Shown here piece after piece: positions 1-5,251 of a stretch of 5,479 nt of DNA. Position 1 is the first letter of the stretch. Every line of letters begins with the position of its first letter. Made by a program: the position numbers and the translations under genes. Source of the DNA: an uncultured Candidatus Saccharibacteria bacterium (GTDB lineage Bacteria; Patescibacteria; Saccharimonadia; Saccharimonadales; UBA10212); the NCBI GenBank assembly GCA_946478715.1, contig CAMLDA010000047.1:1-5479 (forward strand), read 5' to 3'. The notes below the pieces were generated by a model that was not told the origin of the DNA, searched no databases, and saw nothing but the letters and a program-made list of their open reading frames with translations.

Positions 1-1
1 G

Positions 2-181
2 CATCGTGCCCTGGCCAACCGGGTCGAAGCGATCGGCGCCGCGGGCAAGGCCGGTGAAGAGCAGATCGGGCAGCTCGGCGTGTCGATCGAAGCGCTGGTG
101 AAGCTGTTGCGCAATACCACCCAGGAAACCGCCCGCCAGGCGCGAAGCCAGGATTTTATTGCCGGGTTCCAGTTCGGCTAG
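2..181 (+). CDS. Fragment of an unidentified helical protein, high G+C, 5' truncated
   Basis: An open frame enters from the left edge and runs 59 codons to a TAG at 179-181. The first ~49 residues (starting HRALANRVEAIGAAGKAGEE) are Ala/Glu/Gln-rich and look amphipathic and helical, and most third codon positions are G or C, as expected for real coding DNA from a G+C-rich genome. The last ~10 residues (QDFIAGFQFG) are simply the antisense of the flavin-domain gene on the other strand, so the true protein probably does not end there. I do not recognise the family; a phasin-like or other small coiled protein is only a guess. The stretch is best read as the stump of a gene from another locus or organism joined here at about 125-150. 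No start codon or RBS is visible. Confidence 0.35.
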   Translation, partial: HRALANRVEAIGAAGKAGEEQIGQLGVSIEALVKLLRNTTQETARQARSQDFIAGFQFG

Positions 182-1237
182 TTTTTGTTTGAAGGCGCTA
201 GCGTTGGGCGGCTGTTTGACGGTAAACATCATTTCGGGCTCGCTTGGCGATGACGAAACTGTCAGGTATCGCCTGTTACCCCTTGAATCGGTGCGGCTGC
301 CGGCCACCGTCCATTCCATATATTGCCCCGGCTGGTAGCGCAGGCGCGGCGGCGTTTTAAAAATATAGCTGACTATACCTTCGGCCTCCTTTACGCTCCG
401 CATGAAACTTAACTCATAGCGCCGGTTAGCCGCGAAGATAAAGGTGAATATATTGCCAAGCAGCAGCGCTTCCTCGGGGCTGAGTTTAAGGCGTGTTACG
501 GAATAAAGCAGCCCTACCAGCAGAGCGTAGGGCAGATAGTAGCGGGCGCCGGCCGGGGAAGTAAGCGGTTCGGTAAGCATTACGATGGCAAAAAACAGCG
601 CCTGGGTGGAAATCAGCTCCAGCCAAAGGAAATGCGCGTCCGAACCGGAGCTGGTGGCAAAGATCAGATAAAGAAGATAAACAGCCAGGAATAATCCGAC
701 CATGGTGTAGCGTTTCATCTTCCTTAAGATAAGGAATCCGCCCAAGATTACTATGGGCGTCATGAATTTGGTGCCGACCCACCAGGAGGGAAATTGGTTA
801 AAAAACTGCCCGGCTACGAAAGCGCCAGCCGCCGCCGGGTTGAATATATGGCTTTTACGCCAGGTAAGGACATATTTGGAGGCGATAGCCGCCAGGCCGG
901 CCACGGCTGCGACAGTAAAACCGCGAGCATCTGTCGCGGGCGCTAATATGAGCGCCAGGATAAGGGCTGTTATTAGGCTGGACTCTTTGTTGGCCGGGAT
1001 ATCCAGGAACTTGGCGAGCAGCTTATTGGCCGACCAGCTGACCGCTGTTATCCAGCCAGCTGAAATCACGATCCAGTACCAGCTATACGGCACTTTATGA
1101 AAGACGCCCCCCACCGCCGCCCAGCCTATCAGAATCAGCAGATAGTAAAGCATCAGCCTGTAGCTGGTAAAACGGTCATTTATGGCGTCTGCCAGGCTTC
1201 CGGTTTTTTGAAGGGCCAGGCTGAAATATGATGGCAT
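2..1237 (-). CDS. NqrB/RnfD-like membrane domain fused to FNR-type FAD-binding domain; 3' end lost or replaced
   Basis: Probable membrane flavoprotein passing electrons between NAD(P)H or ferredoxin-type partners and the membrane. Residues ~27-270 are hydrophobic with roughly eight to ten membrane segments. They carry an RnfD/NqrB-like LTEPLTSPAGARYY stretch (221-234) and an FNPAAAGAF stretch (132-140). Residues ~276-371 resemble the FAD domain of ferredoxin-NADP reductases: YQPGQY (301-306), RYLTVSSSP (323-331, where the usual aromatic of R-x-[YF]-[ST] is Leu325), and LEPGNKILASRLAGGF (356-371), where families normally read GDF. I see no S/T-GAT motif for covalent FMN. After residue ~371 the frame stays open to the window edge, but the expected NAD-binding lobe does not appear and base composition rises, so real homology probably stops near position 125-130. 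The ATG is fixed by an in-frame TAG 18 nt upstream and a good RBS. It is the second gene of an operon, 34 nt after the NDH-2-like gene. An intact protein would need a further ~100 residues. Confidence 0.8.
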   Translation of the reverse strand, partial: MPSYFSLALQKTGSLADAINDRFTSYRLMLYYLLILIGWAAVGGVFHKVPYSWYWIVISAGWITAVSWSANKLLAKFLDIPANKESSLITALILALILAPATDARGFTVAAVAGLAAIASKYVLTWRKSHIFNPAAAGAFVAGQFFNQFPSWWVGTKFMTPIVILGGFLILRKMKRYTMVGLFLAVYLLYLIFATSSGSDAHFLWLELISTQALFFAIVMLTEPLTSPAGARYYLPYALLVGLLYSVTRLKLSPEEALLLGNIFTFIFAANRRYELSFMRSVKEAEGIVSYIFKTPPRLRYQPGQYMEWTVAGSRTDSRGNRRYLTVSSSPSEPEMMFTVKQPPNASAFKQKLAELEPGNKILASRLAGGFLGGIAQQLHQRFDRHAELPDLLFTGLARGADRFDPVGQGTM

Positions 1238-1245
1238 TCGCGTAT

Positions 1246-1251
1246 CCTCCC
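1246..1251 (-). promoter_or_regulatory. Shine-Dalgarno site of the RnfD-FNR fusion gene
   Basis: On the minus strand GGGAGG lies 8 nt before the ATG at 1237. It matters because the promoter-proximal gene of this operon has no such site; this downstream cistron relies on Shine-Dalgarno initiation within the shared message. Confidence 0.75.
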
Positions 1252-1271
1252 GCTAAAAGCTGTGAATCAGC

Positions 1272-2468
1272 TTAGCTTGCAGCCATTCCGGCGCAGACCA
1301 GGCAGCTATTCTCATTCTCGAACTCCGCTATCCAGTGGCGTCCTGCTTCCTGCCATGGCTCATAATCGTGGTAGCCGACGAAATCAGCCGCCGATCTCAT
1401 CATCCAGCCCAGCCTGCCATAAATATGGACTCCATTCCATAGCACTGCTGCCCACCGCGGGCCCGCCGGTGTTACATAGATGGGCTTTTTGGCCCGATAA
1501 GATTTTGGTTTCTTGCCCTGTATCTGCCGCAGCAGATTGTCGGCTACGTACTTGCCGTCAAAAATGGCGGTCTGGGCCATTCCGGAATATTCAGTGTCGG
1601 CATTGTCGCCAATTACGAAGATATCCTCTTCGGCCTGCAGGTATTTGTCTACGGCAACCTTCCCGTGTTTGCCAAAAGCGAACTTATTGGCGTCAAAGAA
1701 AGGATGATTCGTCACGCCGGCTGTCCAGATAACGGTATGGCTGCGGAGCGGCCGGCCGCTTACGGTGAGAGAGTCGGCTGTTTCGGCCTGGACAGCCTGC
1801 CCAAGGTATAGCCGGATACCAAGTTTGCGCAAATGCTTAGCTATGGCCCGCGAGTAGTCTTTGGGCATCCGGGGCACCAGCCGCGGAGCGGCCTCTATGA
1901 GTTCGATATTAAGTTTCCTGTCGCGCAGACCGTGCATCTTCATAACGTGGCGGATATAGGCGGGCAGGGCGCCGGCCAGCTCCACTCCGGTAGGACCACC
2001 GCCAATGACTACGTAATTCAGGTCAGGCCGGCCTTCATCAATCAGCTGTCTGTGGATGTGGTCCCGGAGACGCCGCGACTCAGCCTGGCTTTTGATGCCG
2101 TACGAATACTCCTTTAAACCTTTGATGCCGAAGTAATTAGTGACCACTCCCAGCGATATGACGAGTTTGTCGTATCCATAATCTTTGCCGGCGGATGTTC
2201 TGACCGTCCCGGCCTGGCGGTCTATCTTTTTGGCGGTGCCTTTTTCTACGGCTATGTTCTTGTTTTTGAATATCTCTTCAAGCGGGATGCTGGCGGCGGT
2301 CATGCGGCCGCCGGTAGCGGCGTGGTAAAGCGTTGGATAATATCTGAAGCTGTCCTGATCGGACAGCAGAATAACCTTTATGCCGGGTTTACCGGCCAGC
2401 CCCAAAGCGGCTTTTATACCGCCGAAACCACCGCCCAGAATAAGGATTTTTGTTTCTTGGTTTACCAT
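1272..2468 (-). CDS. Type II NADH dehydrogenase-like FAD/NAD(P) oxidoreductase
   Basis: A 398-residue two-Rossmann flavoprotein. By family it oxidises NAD(P)H and reduces a membrane quinone or similar acceptor without pumping ions, acting at the inner face of the membrane. The FAD-binding dinucleotide motif GGGFGG is at residues 12-17 after a short N-terminus. The NAD(P)H-binding motif VVIGGGPTGVELAG is at 153-166. The second FAD contact, FVIGDNAD, is at 284-291. MAQTAIFDGKYVADN (297-311) matches the family's AQxAxxxG quinone/FAD-side helix. The C-terminal ~60 residues are aromatic-rich (WNGVHIYGRLGW) and may form the membrane-contacting region; two Cys (389, 392) sit near the end. Length is normal for NDH-2 (about 400). 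The ATG is fixed by an in-frame TAG 18 nt upstream. No Shine-Dalgarno is present; a TAAAAT box lies 7 nt before the ATG, suggesting a leaderless mRNA. It is the first gene of an operon with the RnfD-FNR fusion. Sulfide:quinone reductase-like relatives are the main alternative, but the Cys pattern of those enzymes is not seen. Confidence 0.9.
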   Translation of the reverse strand: MVNQETKILILGGGFGGIKAALGLAGKPGIKVILLSDQDSFRYYPTLYHAATGGRMTAASIPLEEIFKNKNIAVEKGTAKKIDRQAGTVRTSAGKDYGYDKLVISLGVVTNYFGIKGLKEYSYGIKSQAESRRLRDHIHRQLIDEGRPDLNYVVIGGGPTGVELAGALPAYIRHVMKMHGLRDRKLNIELIEAAPRLVPRMPKDYSRAIAKHLRKLGIRLYLGQAVQAETADSLTVSGRPLRSHTVIWTAGVTNHPFFDANKFAFGKHGKVAVDKYLQAEEDIFVIGDNADTEYSGMAQTAIFDGKYVADNLLRQIQGKKPKSYRAKKPIYVTPAGPRWAAVLWNGVHIYGRLGWMMRSAADFVGYHDYEPWQEAGRHWIAEFENENSCLVCAGMAAS

Positions 2469-2475
2469 TATGCTT

Positions 2476-2505
2476 ATTTTATCCTAAGCCGCGCCGATAT
2501 TACAT
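2476..2505 (-). promoter_or_regulatory. Leaderless-type promoter of the NDH-2/RnfD-FNR operon
   Basis: On the minus strand the -10 TAAAAT (2481-2476) ends 7 nt before the ATG at 2468, placing the expected transcript start at or within a base or two of the start codon. The best -35 is weak (ATGTAA, 2505-2500, spacer 18). Its -35 end lies about 10 bp from the -35 of the divergent exporter promoter. Confidence 0.55.
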
Positions 2506-2515
2506 AGTATAAGTA

Positions 2516-2544
2516 TTGTCCGGTAAAGCATTATCGGATATGAT
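2516..2544 (+). promoter_or_regulatory. Promoter of the MFS exporter gene
   Basis: TTGTCC (-35, 2516-2521), 17-bp spacer, TATGAT (-10, 2539-2544). The transcript would start near 2551, giving a leader of about 20 nt that just contains the Shine-Dalgarno site. The spacer is filled by an imperfect palindrome. Confidence 0.6.
2519..2538. promoter_or_regulatory. Candidate repressor operator: 20-bp imperfect palindrome
   Basis: Half-sites TCCGGTAA (2519-2526) and TTATCGGA (2531-2538) match as inverted repeats in 7 of 8 positions around the 4-nt centre AGCA. The element overlaps the end of the -35 and stops one base before the -10 of the exporter promoter, the usual place for a TetR- or MarR-type operator. 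It lies upstream of the predicted transcript start, so it should act as DNA, not as an RNA hairpin. No cognate regulator gene is in the window. Confidence 0.5.
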
Positions 2545-2557
2545 TAATCGAACACTT

Positions 2558-2564
2558 AAAGGAG
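2558..2564 (+). promoter_or_regulatory. Shine-Dalgarno site deciding the TTG start
   Basis: AAAGGAG lies 7 nt before TTG at 2572-2574. An in-frame TAA at 2557-2559 rules out any start further upstream, and the next in-frame ATG would cut into the first membrane helix, so TTG is the start. Confidence 0.85.
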
Positions 2565-2571
2565 TATCACC

Positions 2572-4026
2572 TTGGCCAGAGCTAAAAGGGAGCTGTCCCG
2601 GCATTCTGAAAATAAATGGGTAATCTTGGCGCTAATGGCCATGTCCCAGTTCATGGTGGTGGTGGATGTGACAATCGTCAACGTAGCGCTGCCCAGCATG
2701 GCCCGGGCGCTTCATTTTACCCCAAACAACCTGCAGTGGATAATCACCGCTTATACTCTGACATTCGGCGGTTTTCTGCTTTTGGGCGGACGCGCGGCTG
2801 ACGTATACGGCCGCCGTAAAATTTTTATATATTCGGTATCTTTCTTTTCAATCATGAGCCTGCTTTGCGGATTGGCCGAAAGCGATACCCAGATGATTAT
2901 AGCCCGGGCTTTACAGGGTTTGGCGGGCGCCATAATGTCCCCGGCCGCGCTGTCGATTGTGATAAGCGAGTTCAAAGAAGGCCGCGAGCGCAATACGGCG
3001 CTTGGAGCCTGGGCCGGCGTGGCGGCCGGCGGTTCGGCGGTCGGACTGCTCATAGGCGGCGTACTTACCGAATACTTAAGCTGGCGCTGGAACTTCTTTG
3101 TGAACGTGCCTATAGGTATCGTGGTGGTCGCCGCCAGCATGAGGCTTCTGCCGCACCATATCGGGGAAGAGAACAAGAAACTCAAACTGGATCTGCCAGG
3201 CGCGGTGCTGGCAACGGTGGGCCTGATGAGCCTGGTTTACGGTTTAAGCAAAGCGCCGGCTGACGGCTGGGGATCGGCTACAGTATGGGAGTTTATAGCG
3301 GCCAGCGTCGTCCTACTGGCAGGCTTTGTGATTAACGAGCGCAGGACGGATCAGCCGATGCTGCCGCTGCGGTTATTCAGGATACGGAATGTTTCGGGCG
3401 GTAACGCCACGGCTCTTGCTATCGCCTGTACGCTGTTCAGCATGTTCTACTTCATGACCCTTTACGTCCAAACAGTCCTGGGCTATGGCCCGGCAAAGTC
3501 CGGAGTTTCCTTTTTGGTAGTGACGCTTGTCATCGGTATGACGTCGGCATTCGTGTCTAAAACGGTCAACAAGCTTGGCTACAAGCCCTTCCTGGTAGCC
3601 GGTCCGGCAGTCTTGAGCGTAGGCTTGTTCACCATCGCCCACCTGATGAAAGTAGGCGGCCACTACTGGCAGAACGTATTCCCGGGCCTGGTCTTAATCG
3701 CTCTGGGCATGGGTTTCTCGTTCATTTCTATGACCCTGGCGGCCACCAGCGGTGTCCCAAAGCATTTATCAGGAATCGCGTCAGGAGTGCTGAATACTTC
3801 CCAGCAGGTAGGAGGGGCTATCGGCCTGGCTATCTTATCCGCGGTTTACGCGTCCGATCTTAAATCCGGTTTATCAAGCGGTACTTCCGCGCCATACGCT
3901 AAAATCCACGGTTTCCAGGCGGGGCTGCATGTTGGCGTGGGATTGGCGGTGGCCGCCGCTATCGTGGCCCTGCTTATAGTCAAAAACGAAAAGGTCGACC
4001 CTCACGAAGGTGTTGCCCCGGTTTAA
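2572..4026 (+). CDS. DHA2 (EmrB/QacA-type) MFS drug exporter
   Basis: A 484-residue, 14-helix major facilitator superfamily protein, which by family exports lipophilic or cationic compounds in exchange for protons across the cytoplasmic membrane. The first helix carries Asp32 in VVVDVTIVNVALP (29-41), typical of DHA2. Motif A is GGRAADVYGRRK (72-83) in the loop after helix 2. ARALQG (111-116) is motif B in helix 4. The antiporter motif C lies in the Gly-rich helix 5 (about 145-165), followed by LSWRWNFFVNVPIG (169-182), a DHA2 hallmark. GIASGVLNTSQQVGGAIG (401-418) is the conserved late-helix segment. Length matches the family. It has a TTG start, a strong Shine-Dalgarno site and its own promoter with a candidate operator. 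It diverges from the NDH-2 operon and converges on the Fur-like gene, with overlapping stop codons. No membrane-fusion partner (EmrA) is adjacent, consistent with a single-membrane cell. Substrate cannot be told from sequence. Confidence 0.93.
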   Translation: MARAKRELSRHSENKWVILALMAMSQFMVVVDVTIVNVALPSMARALHFTPNNLQWIITAYTLTFGGFLLLGGRAADVYGRRKIFIYSVSFFSIMSLLCGLAESDTQMIIARALQGLAGAIMSPAALSIVISEFKEGRERNTALGAWAGVAAGGSAVGLLIGGVLTEYLSWRWNFFVNVPIGIVVVAASMRLLPHHIGEENKKLKLDLPGAVLATVGLMSLVYGLSKAPADGWGSATVWEFIAASVVLLAGFVINERRTDQPMLPLRLFRIRNVSGGNATALAIACTLFSMFYFMTLYVQTVLGYGPAKSGVSFLVVTLVIGMTSAFVSKTVNKLGYKPFLVAGPAVLSVGLFTIAHLMKVGGHYWQNVFPGLVLIALGMGFSFISMTLAATSGVPKHLSGIASGVLNTSQQVGGAIGLAILSAVYASDLKSGLSSGTSAPYAKIHGFQAGLHVGVGLAVAAAIVALLIVKNEKVDPHEGVAPV

Positions 4027-4439
4027 GCCCCGGCGCAACTCGAGCAAAGACCGTAGACTTCCAGCTGGTGGCCTCGAGGCGAAAAACCGCTTTTTGCCGC
4101 CACTGTGTCAATCATAGTCTCCAGCATCGGGTTATCCGGCAGCTCTGACATCCGGCCGCAGTTGGTGCAGTACATGTGATGGTGGTGGCCGGTAAAAACA
4201 TCGGATAACTCAACCTTGTACTTCCAGCCGACGTTCAGCCGCCGGACGATTCCCAGGCGCTCAAATAAATCGATGGTGCGGTAAACGGTGGCGCGGTCTG
4301 TTTTGCCTTTGGCCCGCTGTACGAGGACCTGCATGCTCTGAGGTCCCTGGTTCAGCATCAAATCAAAGACCGTCTTACGGGGAGCCGTCAAGCTGGCCCC
4401 GCCGGCTTTGAGGATGGATTTAAGAGTTTCATAGTGCAT
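4023..4439 (-). CDS. Fur-family metal-responsive transcriptional regulator
   Basis: A 138-residue cytosolic regulator with an N-terminal winged helix and a C-terminal metal-binding dimerisation domain. The likely recognition helix is TDRATVYRTIDLFERLGIV (47-65). The His-rich stretch GHHHHMYCTNCG (84-95) combines regulatory-metal ligands with the first structural-zinc pair Cys91/Cys94. HQLEVYGLCSSC (124-135) supplies His124, Glu127 and the second pair Cys132/Cys135. Length is standard for Fur, Zur or PerR, which cannot be separated from sequence alone. The frame stays open upstream to 4553, but ATG 4439 gives the normal family N-terminus and sits downstream of a promoter; the longer form would overlap the ZIP gene and add a Lys-rich tail. 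There is no Shine-Dalgarno. It diverges from a ZIP metal transporter, which makes that gene its likely target, probably with self-regulation. The TAA overlaps the exporter's TAA in a shared TTAA. Confidence 0.92.
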   Translation of the reverse strand: MHYETLKSILKAGGASLTAPRKTVFDLMLNQGPQSMQVLVQRAKGKTDRATVYRTIDLFERLGIVRRLNVGWKYKVELSDVFTGHHHHMYCTNCGRMSELPDNPMLETMIDTVAAKSGFSPRGHQLEVYGLCSSCAGA

Positions 4440-4450
4440 ACTTGTCTTTA

Positions 4451-4479
4451 ATTTTGAAGTTTTTGCGACTTTTTTGCAA
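4451..4479 (-). promoter_or_regulatory. Promoter of the Fur-family gene
   Basis: On the minus strand TTGCAA (4479-4474), 17-bp spacer, CAAAAT (4456-4451), then 11 nt to the ATG at 4439. The expected leader is only about 4-6 nt, too short for a ribosome binding site. The -35 is the same palindromic hexamer used by the divergent ZIP promoter. Confidence 0.5.
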
Positions 4480-4489
4480 ATTTTAGCAA
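4474..4489. promoter_or_regulatory. Candidate Fur-family operator (TTGC-N8-GCAA)
   Basis: TTGC (4474-4477) and GCAA (4486-4489) flank the A/T-only centre AAATTTTA; 12 of 16 positions match the reverse complement. A further TTTTTGC at 4460-4466 repeats TTTTTGC at 4471-4477 with an 11-bp offset, one helical turn. A/T-rich dyads over the promoter are typical of Fur-family operators, but this does not match the well-known Fur or Zur consensus sequences closely. Confidence 0.35.
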
Positions 4490-4503
4490 TAGGACGATAA
4501 AAT
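4474..4503 (+). promoter_or_regulatory. Leaderless-type promoter of the ZIP transporter gene
   Basis: TTGCAA (4474-4479), 18-bp spacer, TAAAAT (4498-4503), then 7 nt to ATG 4511. The expected transcript start coincides with the start codon, and no Shine-Dalgarno is present (the bases before ATG are TTTTCCG). Confidence 0.6.
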
Positions 4504-4510
4504 TTTTCCG

Positions 4511-5236
4511 ATGGAAGTTTTTTTACTGACTCTTGCGGCGTCTTTTGCGGCATTCGCGGGCGGCTACACAGCTATCCGAGCAAGGAGATGGCTGAAATAC
4601 GCTATGGCCTTAACCGCCGGGCTGGTGCTGGGTCTGGTCACTTTTGATCTGCTGCCGGAAATCTTTAACCTAACCCGCTCGCAAAGGCTGGACGCGGTAT
4701 GGCCTATGCTGGCGATGACGGCCGGTTTCCTGGTTTTTCATCTGTTTGAAAGATTAGTGCCGCTGCACGAAGCAAGTGAGAAGCAATATGGTCCCCACCG
4801 GCACCCGACTTTAGGCGCCGCCAGGGCGCTGGCGCTGTCGGGGCATAGTTTTCTGGACGGGCTAAGCATCGGCGTAGCCTTCCAGGTGGAGGCTGCCGTT
4901 GGAACGGCAGTGGCAATCGCCGTCATCGGCCACAGGTTCGCGGACGGCTTGGATACGACGACCTTCATGCTGTTTCACCAGACAAAACTGACCCATATCA
5001 AAAAGTGGCTCTCGGCGGTTATCCTGATGCCTATTTTAGGAGGGTTGGCAAGCTTGACATTTGACTTATCGGAAAAGGCCCTGGCCATCTATCTGGGGTT
5101 TTTCGCCGGCTTCATCCTTTATATCGCCGCCAGCAACCTGCTGCCGCAGGCCCACAGCCAGGAGGCGTCAAGAATAACCACGATGCTTACGGTTCTGGGG
5201 GCTATTATCATGCTCATAGTCACCCGCCTGGCTTAA
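4511..5236 (+). CDS. ZIP-family divalent metal transporter
   Basis: A 241-residue membrane protein with about eight helices, which by family imports Zn2+, Fe2+ or similar ions across the cytoplasmic membrane. Helix 4 has the metal-site signature HSFLDG (112-117) followed by LSIGVAF. Helix 5 has HRFADG (141-146) where the commonest ZIP form is HNxPEG or HExPHE, so the Glu ligand is replaced by Asp145 and the second position is Arg142. Helix 2 ends in FDLLPE (45-50), and helix 7 carries NLLPQAH (209-215), both usual ZIP marks. The helix 3-4 loop (about 85-99) is short with His86, His96 and His98, a modest version of the His-rich cytosolic loop. The ATG is fixed by an in-frame TAG at 4490-4492. 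It is transcribed away from the Fur-family gene from an overlapping promoter, so metal-dependent control is likely. The metal specificity is not readable from the sequence. Confidence 0.9.
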   Translation: MEVFLLTLAASFAAFAGGYTAIRARRWLKYAMALTAGLVLGLVTFDLLPEIFNLTRSQRLDAVWPMLAMTAGFLVFHLFERLVPLHEASEKQYGPHRHPTLGAARALALSGHSFLDGLSIGVAFQVEAAVGTAVAIAVIGHRFADGLDTTTFMLFHQTKLTHIKKWLSAVILMPILGGLASLTFDLSEKALAIYLGFFAGFILYIAASNLLPQAHSQEASRITTMLTVLGAIIMLIVTRLA

Positions 5237-5245
5237 AGGTATAAT
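5217..5245 (+). promoter_or_regulatory. Leaderless-type promoter inside the ZIP gene 3' end
   Basis: TAGTCA (5217-5222, 4 of 6 matches to TTGACA), 17-bp spacer, perfect TATAAT (5240-5245), then 6 nt to ATG 5252. The -35 lies within the last codons of the ZIP gene, and the -10 sits in the 15-nt gap. The downstream gene can thus be transcribed on its own. Confidence 0.6.
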
Positions 5246-5251
5246 ATCTAT

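Noticed and set aside
486..782. A 98-residue minus-strand open frame and, at 753-1100, a 115-residue plus-strand frame
   Set aside because: Both overlap the RnfD-FNR coding frame, which has clear membrane and family features; these are shadows in other frames.
1238..1271. A possible promoter or terminator between the NDH-2-like and RnfD-FNR genes
   Set aside because: The 34-nt gap holds only the Shine-Dalgarno site; no -10 box or hairpin was found, which favours one operon.
1262..1732. A 156-residue open frame on the plus strand
   Set aside because: It lies antisense to the well-supported NDH-2-like gene, is rich in Arg, Ser, Pro and Cys as expected for an out-of-frame shadow, and resembles no family.
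4071..4098. The palindrome GCCTCGAGGC (4071-4080) and a nearby AAAAA-CCGC-TTTTT hairpin as a terminator for the exporter
   Set aside because: They lie inside Fur-family codons including the conserved HQLE region; the hairpin is A/T-based with a bulge and has no following U-run, so coding constraint explains them.
4440..4553. An N-terminal extension of the Fur-family protein starting at 4553, adding 38 residues
   Set aside because: It would overlap the ZIP coding start on the other strand and translate through both promoters. The added Lys-rich segment is not part of the Fur fold, and ATG 4439 gives the normal length.
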